64,000 nt of DNA, from contig OZ022503.1 of the NCBI GenBank assembly GCA_963989385.1, positions 68,794,123 through 68,858,122 of the forward strand. The letters are read 5' to 3'. A program made the translations under genes and the position numbers. Within the stretch, counting starts at the first letter, position 1. The number at the start of each line of letters is the position of its first letter. Of the stretch, positions 12,830-23,805 are shown one piece after another. This stretch comes from Ctena decussata (lineage: Eukaryota > Mollusca > Bivalvia > Lucinida > Lucinidae). A model generated the notes under the pieces. It saw only the letters and a program-made list of their open reading frames with translations, did not search any database and was not told where the DNA came from.

Positions 12830-13817
12830 CAAGGGTTGATCCAGAAGTAATGTCACTTTGTCCATTGCGCGCTTGCTCATCGTAGCATTATTATAAAAAT
12901 TATATCAAGACACACTGTATTCAGTTCTGATTAACAGAATAAATATAAAGTTGGAACCTTTTCCCGTTCCAATTATATAGGCGTTCAAAGTATGCCACCG
13001 TCGCCAACGCGCCGCACGTTAAAACAGCGTTAATTACATGAACATGATTTTCAAAGGCAAACCTAAATCAAAATCAAACTAACGCGCCAAATCAAACGAT
13101 ACAAAATATATTCCTGCCACACGCTGTTGAAACTTTAATATCTCCATTGCAGTTTGAAGTTCGCCAGGAAGCGCTATAGCTTGTAACTGTAAAGTGAAAA
13201 AAATGCTGACTTCTGACAAACGCGTCTGCAGATACATATGCGGTTTTGCCACAAATTAAGAATAACGCCTTTAGAAAATCTAGGCGGTTTAATTAGACAT
13301 GCGGTTATACTACTATGATTATGAGGCTTGTGTAAATGTGCAATCGGCGCTTTAAGGATGCAGATGATTCGCTAGTACAGGAAGATCTTTATTAGCAATG
13401 TCAGACAATAACGCCACTCTTGTTCGGACCCCGTATATGAAGATCGATGTTCTGCAATTCGAAGATTGTGTATATTCTTGAACATGAGCTGTGGGGCTGT
13501 TCAAATAATATTTAAAATGAGATAAACATGGGTGAACAAACATTAGTGCTATGCTAAAACAATGAATATGCTTCTTAAGACATGACACAATAGCCAAACT
13601 TTGTCTGCAACGTCAACAACGTCACTGACGTGCGGCGCGTGTCGTTACCATGTCTTCTGTCTATCTCGATAGCTCAATAACTGTGCAATATATTTTAATG
13701 ACATTTCCAAATCATACTGCAAAAAGAATAAGATACATGGATACGAAATTTTGTTGGTCTCTCTTTATTCTGCACGATTTTATAGCTGCACTGACATTAC
13801 TTTTGGATCAACCCTCG
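12830..13817. mobile_element. Mariner-type TIR element lacking transposase
   Basis: The termini are inverted: the left begins CAAGGGTTGATCCAGAAGTA and the right, complemented, begins CGAGGGTTGATCCAAAAGTA, both continuing to ATGTCA. Both ends abut TA. Subterminal cgccgcacgt blocks also occur near each end (about 13010 and 13630, complemented). The 988-bp length is below a full mariner, and no DD34D motifs were seen in any frame, so it is a deletion derivative or a long MITE. Confidence 0.75.
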
Positions 13818-15340
13818 TAAATATATGCCTTATCAATACTTTACCATCCCGCTCTTTCAAAGCTCCTACTTGAATTTGCAGGCGCCACGTGTCTGCAAAG
13901 CGAGTGCTTGCTATTCATTTTACCAAAGTTTTGTAATTCTAGTTTATAAAGTTGAACGAAGACCATCTTTCAAGGGAGTATATCTGTTCAGTCGACCATG
14001 AAAACTAGCTCATAGTGCACGTGATAGCGTATACCTGGCCAATGCAACGACAACTTAGCACGTGACACAGTCTCACAAACAAATTGCACGTGGTCAATAT
14101 TTTACATAAGTCCGTGATTTTACCTTACAGTTAATGGAGGGATGTACACCTGTTTAAAGAAAACGAACTAACACCACTTTTAATAAACTTACCCTGCTCT
14201 TCAAGAACAGAACGCATCGAAAATGCATGATGCGCCAACTTCCATGTGAAGGTCATGAGGAGGCTGATTCTTCGTCATAGATCGCCAACATTTATCAGAC
14301 ACTTGCATGTGTCATTTGTTTTCCGCCATCTTTGTGTAAAGCTTGTGAGACGTAGTAGGCGGAGCTAAGCAGCTATTTTAGGAACTGTGTATTGTTCTGG
14401 TAAGTGGTGTACGTTCATGACCTGAGTTTGATGATTACTGCTCATTTCATTTAGCAGATATGCCGAGAAATTATCAAAAATAGAGTACAAAAATATTTAA
14501 AAAAATGTCGGCTGTCATTAGAACTACTTTTTGACATCATATTTTGATTAAAATGTTATTCTAGTTATTCTGTTAATCATGTTACCAAACGTTGTCTGTC
14601 TGTTTTACTCTTTTACTCTTTTACCAAACTGAAATAATTTTATAAGACGCGATAAAACATGTTGAAATACCCCACCCTCTTTTGTAGACTCTTAACTCTG
14701 TGACTAGCGCTTTCATACTAAAGCTACATAAGCTTCAATAAAGTAGACACCCTGGTATGTTTTATCAGCCAATATAAGAACAAATCGTTAGGAAACGGAA
14801 AACCCCACCCTATTGGTACCGGTAAGAAGTGAAAAATAGAAATTGTACAATCTATAGTGATATTCACACTCCTTTCTGAAAATACCTGTTTCAAATTATT
14901 TTGTTTTATAGTTGCAAAGCTGTATCCAATAAGTCACAAAACATTGAAACAATGTTGCATTAACATTGACGCCGCGTTGTAACAACATTAATCAATTCTT
15001 CAAAAAGAAAATAATATAATATAAAAACACACACAAAAAACAGTAAAAAAAAATAAAAATAAATAATAAAAAAAAACGCTCTTGATATGAAAATCGGCGA
15101 TTCTGCAAAGATATGTTAATATGGAATCAATTGCGCTTGATTATGGCTATATAAAACATATTACTGACAAACCAAAATGATAATAATTCGGACTTAGATT
15201 TACTCGAAAAAAAGCTTCAGAACTGGACCTGATATGATCATTAAAATGATTTAGATGAAGATAACGGGAAAGTGCTACAATGATCAAGGATCAAAGCCTA
15301 CATAAAAAATTCCAAATATTCAAAATGTCGGACACCTTTT
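13818..15340. other. AT-rich intron; contains only the candidate 5' exon
   Basis: Apart from 14193-14340, nothing is supported. An A-rich low-complexity tract with (CA)n lies at about 15000-15075. Confidence 0.3.
14193..14340 (-). promoter_or_regulatory. Possible 5' exon and promoter region
   Basis: On the minus strand, AAGATGGCGG (the core of YY1-type start-site elements) lies at about 14327-14336, next to a CTCCGCC-containing stretch. About 135 bases downstream is a strong donor, gtaagttt, at 14192. An ATG at about 14257 opens 21 codons (MTFTWKLAHHAFSM...) that end in phase 1, compatible with the EGF exons downstream. The peptide does not look like a signal sequence, and a small upstream ORF starts at the AAGATGG. 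It could be an internal promoter of the cysteine-rich gene or chance. Confidence 0.25.
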
Positions 15341-15589
15341 TGTAAATAATTATTGTAAATTTCCTTAATTAGGACAGTTTGGTTTTACATAGTAGTAAGA
15401 CGTCCAAAAGATGAAGATGAAACGGAAAAATGTAAGACCTGATCACACTGGTCTGATCTTGGTCAGCACTGGTAAGTATCAGTCCCAATACTCAAAATAT
15501 TCACGGTATCGGCGGAATGAGTAAATATACTATGGTATATACAGAATATGCGTAATAAATCGGAGGAAACGAACACAACCATAGCTCTT

Positions 15590-15860
15590 TCTCCACAAAA
15601 GTAAGTAGGAAAATTCTAAGGAACTGACACAATTAAATCCCAGATGCAACCCAAGACACCATGTAAGAAAAAGGCAAGTCAAAATTATTCACCACCAAAG
15701 ACATCATCAATGGCACCCATGTAAAGAGCCATTCCCATGTAGGTAGCCACTGGGCTAGCCTTTACATTACAAAAAAATATATATCAATAACAGACAGTGC
15801 AACAAATAACACAAAACACTACAATGGGACGGCCAGTTCCTAACCGGTTTTTGGTACGTA
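15590..15860 (+). repeat. Dispersed repeat G, copy 1
   Basis: It shares ggaactgacaca, caagacaccatgt, caccaccaaagaca, cccatgta and atatatcaataacagaca, then gggacggccag and aaccggtt, with 60795-61075. It ends just before the EGF-like exon at 15888. Confidence 0.55.
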
Positions 15861-15887
15861 TATAAGAATAGAAAATTTATAACATAC

Positions 15888-16001
15888 CGGCAACACATCT
15901 ATCGAAAGTGTCGCGAACAAAACCAGTGTTGCAAGCGCAATTTCCATCTGCATCACAGACTTCCTGGAAACCATTGCACCGATCCATATCGGTTGAACAC
16001 A
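15888..16001 (-). CDS. Internal exon: EGF/EB-like module
   Basis: The acceptor is taatttgtag and the donor gtatgtta. The 114-base phase 1-1 exon encodes 38 residues: (V)CSTDMDRCNGFQEVCDAD, GNCACNTGFVRDTFDRC and VA. Six cysteines are spaced C-x5-C-x6-C-x5-C-x1-C-x10-C. The CxC followed by NTGF is the usual end of an EGF-like fold. Its first half repeats the spacing of the 22-residue modules, which suggests those are shortened versions of this one. Confidence 0.7.
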
Positions 16002-16224
16002 CTACAAATTAAGAAGAACAAGCAGACATTTTACATAATGATCTGGAAAAGGCCTTAATGTATGTGAGTAAACAAGCACGTTTTCCGCCATTTCTTTCAA
16101 AGGGGAACAAATGTTGTGACTTCCTCTTTGCATTCAGGCGGCCCGTTGTATCTGTTGAGTCCTCGTCTTTGCTTCTTCATGGTGTTGAAATTTGATTTAT
16201 GTGTTTACCGTGATGATTCATTGA

Positions 16225-16600
16225 CGAGTTAGAGGGTTATCGAACCGAACAACCAACTAAATGTTTTGTACCACTTCAGCTACTGAGGGTGAGGTTGGGC
16301 CTGTAAAATCGATTCAAGCCCCCCAGTAATTTATTACTGACCGTTCCAAGGCGGTAGTTCTGTTGTGGTTCTCTGTTGCCTGTTTTTGGTGTCAGTGTTT
16401 CTGTGATGTTTTACCTTATGTACTATGTTCTTATTATTTTTGGTTCGGTTTGAGTTGCTGAGTGGCCACCTTTTGGGAACAAGCTGCTCACTCGGTTGGC
16501 CATATGTTCTCTGTATCTTGATTATTTGTAATCTTAGTTGTTTCAAACTATGGTTTGAGGGCTGGATTTGGATTTTGATTGTTTCAGTTCCTGGTCTTTG
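16225..16600 (-). repeat. Dispersed repeat G, partial inverted copy
   Basis: The complement contains the gggcttgaatcg...taataaattactg...cgtccttgg-type sequence seen near the right end of copies at 60.8-61.4 kb (ggctcttaaccggt, aaattactgg, gggacggccag). The plus-strand ORF through it is a by-product. Confidence 0.35.
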
Positions 16601-17690
16601 CATACTTTTTACTTCTATACAAGGAAACCATTTCAAGATTGTCAACTCATGGGAGCAAATAATTCTTGTCTTTGAGAGTTGACGCCTTTTGCGAAGGAAA
16701 TGAAAATGAAAAAAGAAGACTTGCTTACAATGAAAGCTTTCCTTTTTACCCTAAGACCCCTACAAACAATGTCGCTTCAAATCAAATCATGTATCTACAA
16801 TACACTACTGTCGAAGTGCGTCGATGAAAGGTTGTGCAAATTGTGGTGCAACTCGTAAGTGACTGTCACCAAAGTTTTCACAGGGAAATCACGTTAGACC
16901 GTGAAAATGAGCAGGCAAAATGGCGTAAATATTTATCGTGAAATAATTAGTGAATAGACCATAAAAAGTTGTTTCCTGAAAATCGAGTGAAAGTCTGTGA
17001 AAATTCCGTAAATTTCTTCCATGAGACAACCTGAAAATGCGGAATATTCAGGACATTTATTTGTCTATGTAGTCATTATTGTACATATATGATAACTTCC
17101 AAAGCTGTGTTTTTTAGGGTGGGGCATACTTTTTCCACTGCGATGACACACAGATAGCCAACGGATGGAAGGAAATCGAGTTATTTTGTGACATTTTTGT
17201 CAGATTAGTTCTATCTCTTAAGGTTCTTCAAATATCTCTAGATATCACATGTTGTTATCTATGCAAGACCGGTAAAAACACGGGAAATGGTCAAAGTTTT
17301 GTTTTATGAATTTTTCACGGAATTATCGCCACATAAAATTTTCAGATGATTTTTTTTTCATAAAATTTTCATAGGTATTATTTTTTTACGGGATCAGCTA
17401 GAATCATCATTCGAAAATTTCACGGTCTGAAATCACGGGGTTTTCACAGACCCGTGAAAATTCCCGGAGCTTTCACAGAATTTATAATGACCATATTATA
17501 GACCTTGTTTCTGTATAATCGGTCAAGCCGGAAAGGTAAAAAAAATCCCTGCTTAGGTTGTAAGAGGAATGGGTGTTAGAGGTTCACCTTATCTTGGACA
17601 CAATTTCTAAAAGGCAGACCCTATCTGTCTCATTTCACTGCCATCATCCATCCCTGATTCGAAAAAGGTGCCCCCTTTACTGTCTGGTAG
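16601..17690. other. Intron with TTTTCACGG-rich remnants
   Basis: At 16870-17030 and 17280-17480 the phrases TTTTCACGG, its complement CCGTGAAAA, and close variants recur in both orientations. They are probably the two ends of one decayed element. A similar phrase set lies at 3040-3110. No coding sequence. Confidence 0.3.
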
Positions 17691-17739
17691 GCAAAGAGTG
17701 ATTTTCAGTCGCTGGCTGGCTGGCTGGACCACCGCCCAA

Positions 17740-18110
17740 CTTGATACCCACTTTAATCACTACGAATAACAAGAAATGTGAAAGTATGTAACAAATACCC
17801 CTAAGGCCCCTTAAACTGACCCCTGATTGTGACCTTGACCTTGGACAAAGAATCCAAAATCTTACAAGTAAGACACCTTCTCATCATGCTTTACCTTTGT
17901 GAGAAATTTGACGAAATTCACTTCAGAAGTTTCAGTCCGTTTTGGAGACATTATATGACATCTGAGCCCTGATTGTGACCCTGACCTTGGGCATAGGAAC
18001 CTTAGTTTTGTTTGTAACATACCATCGCATTATGTTTTATCATTTTAAGAAGTTAATCCAATTTGCTTGGAAGTTTTGTTGAGTAATTGAGAAGAAGCAA
18101 TCTTAACAGT
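17740..18110 (+). repeat. Decayed copy of the TGACCTTGACC array family
   Basis: It contains aacaagaaatgt ... ctaaggccccttaaactg and two gattgtgaccYtgaccttgg blocks 141 bp apart (about 17831 and 17972), matching the better-preserved copy at 57765-58866. Confidence 0.5.
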
Positions 18111-19176
18111 AAATGGTACTTAATCTTAACTAACTTACAGTAATTGGTACTAAATGCACTTTTTTAAGTTTCAAGTAGATATACTTCGCAAGTTAATGGA
18201 AATATATGGACGGTTTTTTCTGCAATACCGCCAGTGTTGCTAAATGTGTGCTACCAATGAGGGCAAAATATATACCATATCTAATTCCAGTTGGCATGCT
18301 GTGTTTTCACACTGTATAATAGCAGCGGTGCAAGATATCATGGAATTAAGTTCCTGTGGTACTGCGACCTCAAGGTTTCAAACTATAATATCAAATATAA
18401 ACAAAACGCTTGGTACAGCCAAATACCGAGAAACATCGTTTCTGTCGAGGCCCAGTTTGGTTTAACACAGGCTATGAAAAATATTAAGTCGATAACTGAT
18501 GATGACTGACGGAATTGTCGTAGAAATCTAAAACTTAAGACACCCCAAAACGAGAACTGCAACTGTCCTTTAAACAGAACAGTTTGGTTTTACAGTGCAG
18601 TAACACAGCTTAAAGATGTACTTTAATCAGACTGATCATTCAAACAATTTTGTCCTAATATTTAGAACTTTTACAGTAACCAATTTGAGCTTTTTGCTAT
18701 TGTGGACCAGCCCTTTTATTCCATTTTCAATTATTTTTACAAAATGTATGTTTACGCAAACTATCTCCTCAGCATGGTACTTCTATAGACAGGTAGATAA
18801 ATTTTATCATCAGTTTGAAAACAAATAATTTCGAACTTTTCAGTGACGACAACATAACAACAGTAATTGCTTAAAAATAAATAGCATGCATTTTACTTCT
18901 GACAAGAGCAGATAAACGCACCATATAAATCCATAAATGCCTTGTGTCCAATAAAAGGGACCTTTACGAAACAGACCAGGCCCAGATCAGATGCCGCAAC
19001 ATGCTCGGGGCCTACACTGTTTGCAGTAATTACAGGAATTTCTGAAGAAAAGATAAAACAATTAAATTCACCAGAAACCCATTTTATTGGAAATGGACCT
19101 ATCTAAACTGATGCGTAGGCGAAGAGGCTACTTGGCATTCATGGTTTACTCAATAAATCTCGCACGAAAAACTTAC
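18111..19176. other. Intron; dispersed-repeat fragments only
   Basis: A cagaacagtttggttttaca phrase occurs near 18578 and, close to it, near 15372. The 18960-19040 stretch (gcccagatcag ... cactgtttgcag) resembles dispersed repeat sequence near 10520 and 56140. No exon is supported. Confidence 0.3.
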
Positions 19177-19242
19177 CACATATGCCGTTTGCGACATCGC
19201 ATACTTGGTTGGGCATCAGACAGGCCGCATCATCAGCACATT
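19177..19242 (-). CDS. Internal exon: 22-residue cysteine module
   Basis: The acceptor is ctacgtttcag and the donor gtaagttt. The 66-base phase 1-1 exon reads (E)CADDAACLMPNQVCDVA then NGIC. Cysteines at 2, 8, 15 and 22 copy the spacing of the exon at 23740-23805, which has the same length. The acceptor lies only 22 bases from the TTAA that bounds a mobile element at 19268-20244, so the insertion sits in the branch-point region of this intron. Confidence 0.65.
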
Positions 19243-19267
19243 CTGAAACGTAGCGTTTATTTCTTAA

Positions 19268-20244
19268 GGCACAGTCTCACTGTGACGTATCGAGGGCTAG
19301 GTTGTACTACATTTTCAAACGTGGAAAAACGGCAGTATACGTTGTTAACCGTAGTGATAATGTATATAGATATAGCTATATACGTGGCCTAGTTACGTTT
19401 GATTTAGAATGTTTAACTTAAACATGACATGTTGATAAACGTAGCCTATACCTAGTGAAACATAACAACACGTAGTAAAATGTAGTCAAAACGTATTAAA
19501 ACGAAGACGAAACGCATTAAATACGTACATAAACGTAACAAGAATAACCTAGAGGTCCTCGTAGCCTCAGTCTCACTGTCACGTATTGATGACAAGGTTT
19601 TCTACGTATTTAAAACGTACCAAAACGGGAATATGCGTATTAAAACGTAGTAAATACATATTCTGTACGGATATATACGACAACATACGTGGCCTAGCTA
19701 CGGTTGGATTAACCAAACGTAGCATTTCGAAATACTTACTGCATGCGTAGTAATAACGTATTGAAGCGTAGTCCAAGCGTACTAGAACGTAGAGGAAACG
19801 TTTCGAATACGTGGTCATACGTGAAGCTCATGTACATACTTCTACGCTTTCTACACTCTTTCCCACGTCTTAGTACGTTTTATATCGTTTTATCCGGCGT
19901 TTTATTAGGACTTGGTATGTTTTGCGATACCTACTCAAACGTCACTTTGACTACTAGGTCGTTATCCCGAACAGTACCTAACAGTCCCTAGTAAAAGGTA
20001 CGGAATCGTAGTAGGTAAGTATACTGTTTTCATTCCTTCTGAAAGCGTGGCACTAAGCCGTTTGATAACACGGTAATACTAAGTAAATCGTAGTTAAACG
20101 TATTTCGCAGTTAAACGTATTAGAATCGTACTAGAAACGTAGTAACACCTAAATGCCTATAAAACGGGGTATATTTTTCGCCAATCGTAGGAAGGGAAAC
20201 GTAGTACAACATAGGCCTAAAAACGAGACAGTAAGACTGGGCCC
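19268..20244. mobile_element. TTAA-flanked element rich in ACGTA motifs, copy 1
   Basis: It is flanked by TTAA at 19264-19267 and 20245-20248. The left end GGCACAGTCTCACTGTGACG and the right end, complemented (GGGCCCAGTCTTACTGTCTC), are inverted repeats. The interior is saturated with ACGTA or its variants, often one per 10-11 bp (for example 19470-19545: acacgtagt, aaatgtagt, aaaacgtat, aaaacgaag). An internal block at about 19566 repeats the terminal cagtctcactgtcacgt. There is no transposase. TTAA target sites fit piggyBac or Kolobok-type elements. Confidence 0.7.
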
Positions 20245-20248
20245 TTAA

Positions 20249-21275
20249 GCCACAGTCTCACTGTCACGTTTTGAGGGCTAGGTTTCTACGTAGTCTGGCC
20301 CATGTTCCTAATTCTTCTGTATGTATTCTCTGCTCTTGAGGAACTTTTTATGATTTTAATTACTACGTCTTAAAACCTGGCAAAGCGGCAGTATACGTTG
20401 TAGAACGTAGTGCATACGTATATAGATGTTGCTAAATACGTGGCCTAATTACGTTATATTTAGAATGTTAAACTAAAAAAATGGCATTTTGATATACGTA
20501 GCGTATGCCTTGTGAAACGTAGCAACACGTAGTTACACGTGATCAAAGCGTACTAAAACGTAGTCGAAACACATGGAATACGTACTAAAACGTAACAAGC
20601 ATAGCCTAGGAGTCCTCTAAGTCTAAGTCTCACTGTCACGTTTTAAGGACTAGGTTTTTCTACATATTCAAACGTGTACCAAACCGGGAATATGCGTATC
20701 AAAACGTAGTGAATACGTATTATAAACGGATATATACAGCTACATACGTGGTCTAGCTACGTTTGAATTGAAAATTCAACTTAAACGTAGCATTTTGAAA
20801 TACTTTCTGTATGCGTAATTAAAACGTACAAGAACGTTGATGAAAGGTTACAAATACGTGCAAATACGTAGCCATACGTGAAGGTCCTCTACATACTTCT
20901 ACGCATTATATACGCTTTTCCCACGTATTAGTTCGTTTTGTGACGTTTATTCTGCGTTTTATTCCGATACCTACTCAAACCTCACTTTGACTAGGCAGTT
21001 ATATCGGACACAACCTAATAGTCCCTAGTAAAACGTACGTAATCGTAGTAGGCAAGTAAACTGTTCTCATCCCTTCTGAAAATGTGGCACCAAGCCGTTT
21101 GATAACCGGGTGATATGGAGTAAATCGTAGTTAAACGTATAAGAAACGTATTAGAAACGTACTAGACACTTAGTAACACCTAAATACCTACGAAACAGAG
21201 TACATTGTTTGCCAAACGTAGGGCGGGAAACGCAGAACAACCTAGCCCTTAAAACATGACAGTGAGACTGGGCCC
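20249..21275. mobile_element. TTAA-flanked element rich in ACGTA motifs, copy 2
   Basis: It abuts copy 1 and shares its right-hand TTAA (20245-20248); its other TTAA is at 21276-21279. The left end GCCACAGTCTCACTGTCACG and the right end, complemented (GGGCCCAGTCTCACTGTCAT), are inverted. It aligns with copy 1 throughout (for example cggcagtatacgttgt, acgtaacaag, cctactcaaac). It also holds an insert of about 65 bp at 20294-20358 (ggcccatgttcc...ctctgctcttgagg) that is absent from copy 1 and resembles sequence near 60.15 and 60.51 kb. Confidence 0.7.
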
Positions 21276-21346
21276 TTAAGGAAACAAATTATAATATTTT
21301 CCATGAACCTCTCACTGCTACTAAAGAGTGAAATGGCCCCATCCCC

Positions 21347-21391
<45 letters not shown>

Positions 21392-21402
21392 CATCATCAT
21401 CA
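21347..21402. repeat. (CA)n / (TCA)n microsatellite
   Basis: About 22 CA dinucleotides followed by a short TCA run. Confidence 0.95.
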
Positions 21403-22480
21403 TTCACCCTTCAAAGCACACACAAGTTAGATTTTGTGACGTTCGCATTACTATGAACTCTGATAAGTTAACGTGGTAGCCAGTGTTGTGGGCAATGTGG
21501 CTTTAAAAAGAATCGGTAGCTACGCACAATACTAGGTGAAGATCAAAGGTCATAGCTGCTCTTTTAACAGTTTAATTCAAATAGATATATGGTGAATACA
21601 AATTCTGGGAAAACAACAAGAACAACAACAACAATAATAAGAGATTAGGGAAACAATCAATTCCTTGCAAGTAGTTGAAACTGAAGGAATAGCGGAATTA
21701 ACACAGACAAGACAACAATTAGGGGCTGTTACTCTGACTTGATGCAATCCATCATAGCCCCGACTGAATATGATACAATACGTCTTAAAATTTAGATTTA
21801 AGAATATAAGGTCAGGCTCCGTCCCATAAAATGTTAATGATTATACTTCTGACATTAATCAGTAGAAGATTAATTTCAATATTTCTACATTACATCATGG
21901 ATCATTGCCATGCAGTAATGCATAAATATATCCTGAATAAATCCATATAAAGACATTTGACAATTCTGCCCAGAAGTGTTGTATTATATTATTTAATTTC
22001 AGAATCTTTAAATGAGCATGCTCGATCATCATTCTGAGAAAACCTTATTCTGACCAAGCAGAACAAACTTAACTTTCCATAGACACACCCTTATCTGTTA
22101 CTGTAGGACTTTCAGCACATTGATCTTTACAAAAATGAATTCAGATTTCATTCACGATACTTTGAACTATGATCCAACAGAGATCATGGTGATAATTATG
22201 TGGTAAAAAATCGGTTGAAAACTGACAGGTGAGTTGACCATCCAAATTATGTGCCGCAGGATTGATCAAGGGTTGTAACTCAGGCAGAAGGGTTCGATCC
22301 AGATCCAAACAAAGCATCACGGATTCATAATAATACAGAATTTATGAAAACTGCTTCGTGTAAGAACTTATTGCTAGTCTAGGGCTAACTCAGGCTTGCT
22401 CAGCATCAAGAGCCATAGAGAAACCCTGATGAAAAGTTATAACATTTAAATTTAGATTTATTTTCAAACGTATTCAACTA
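21403..22480. other. Intronic DNA, nothing recognised
   Basis: AT-rich sequence with no exon-like cysteine module or clear repeat structure. Confidence 0.3.
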
Positions 22481-23376
22481 TACTGAACATCAAAAGAAAC
22501 GCTTACAATATATACGCCCAATTTATTTGAAGGTATATGTATATGCTCTTATTTAGACATTTTAAGTTACTTTGTATATGATATTCCAACAGAATGAGCA
22601 CCTTAACGCATCGATATTCCATAAACTTTAGAGACCAGAACGCTTGCTTTTGTGATGGGGGTTAAACTTAAAGTCACCATACTTTCAGAGGCTGAATGTT
22701 TAATTCCATAAATTGCTCAGCCAATTATTTTCTCCAGACATGATGTCTGCAGCAAGGATAAGACACAGCGAAAAAATTAAAGCAATCGAGCCTTGCGTTT
22801 AAGAGAAACGATCAGGTGAAAGTTGGCAGTAGAAACAGTAACGCTGGCCTACCATTGGATTTCCCACAGAACTTCTAACACCCTGCATTTCTTAAAAAGA
22901 ACAGAAATCATTCATACGAAAAGGTTAAATGAATTTACAAGAGTACAATAAAGAGATTTGCAAAGAAATTTTTCGTAGCACTGCAGAGGTTTTGGTGTTA
23001 TTGGACTTTCCAATTGCTATTTGTTTAATTGCAAGGGAGATAATTTGACAAGTGTTCAACTTCAAAGTGCTGTCATGCTCCTAAGAAGAATACCATGTTA
23101 ATAAAACTTACGTTTTTTTCATAACCACACATTAGAGCCGCGTTTTGGAAACAATTTGTTATACTGCCAAAGGTAAGACAACTCTTACAACAACTTTTAA
23201 TGTTTCACGATAAATTGAGATAAATCTTTAATCAAGGCTTAATTCTGCAAGAGGCTAAGTTTATATTTTTGGCAGACGTCAGTAATATTTTCTGCTGTAT
23301 GTGATTTAAAGCCATATATCAGCTGACAGAAGAAAACTGAACCTAAACTTGTATGCGTTTTTTTTGATGTTCAGTA
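22481..23376. mobile_element. Tc1-like TIR element, degraded
   Basis: The left terminus TACTGAACATCAAAAGAAAC and the right terminus, complemented (TACTGAACATCAAAAAAAAC), are inverted repeats next to TA dinucleotides. The element is about 0.9 kb. Internally, near 22740, a frame reads MSAARIRHSEKIKAIE and then hits stops, reminiscent of a Tc1 N-terminal DNA-binding start; that part is weak. Confidence 0.65.
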
Positions 23377-23739
23377 TATAAATAAAATGACTTGAGTGTA
23401 TAGAGATTGGCATTTCCAACACAACAAGGAAAATAAGTTCTGGATCAAGTGAAAAAAGATAGCTGTAGAATCATCCGTGATGTTCCAATGACGTTGCAGG
23501 AGCGTATAATAGACTTAGAATATCATAGACTTGTGCTTTCCGCAGGAATGCAACAAAACGTTTGGCAAAGGAGTGTTTTTTACAGTTATTGTATTGAAAA
23601 GAAAATGATAATTATGTTCCAAACACATATTCTGGATGGTCTCATCCTAAAATATAATCATAACTTACATAAGTTTACACTACATCCGTCTAAGCACACA
23701 TACACAACATACACCTATGGCTTATCAGCAGCCTCTTAC

Positions 23740-23805
23740 CAACTACGCAAGTTCCGGCATCACACATTGGAGTTGGAATGGAACAGTCTCTGTCATTGCG
23801 GCATT
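23740..23805 (-). CDS. Internal exon: 22-residue cysteine module
   Basis: The acceptor is tttgttctag and the donor gtaagagg. The 66-base phase 1-1 exon reads (E)CRNDRDCSIPTPMCDAG then TCVV. Cysteines at 2, 8, 15 and 20 give C-x5-C-x6-C-x4-C, the same register as the exon at 19177-19242. The pattern ECxxDxxC...PxxxCD is seen in EB-like and related repeats of secreted animal proteins. Confidence 0.65.

Noticed and set aside
18970..19041. A minus-strand open stretch after a ttcag acceptor in phase 1 (EIPVITANSVG...)
   Set aside because: It lacks the cysteine pattern and has no phase-1 donor, and its sequence resembles dispersed repeat phrases (gcccagatcag...cactgtttgcag) near 10.52 and 56.14 kb.
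22820..22900. A possible exon with donor gtaggcc and a Cys-containing frame
   Set aside because: It lies inside the Tc1-like TIR element and the acceptor phase does not fit.
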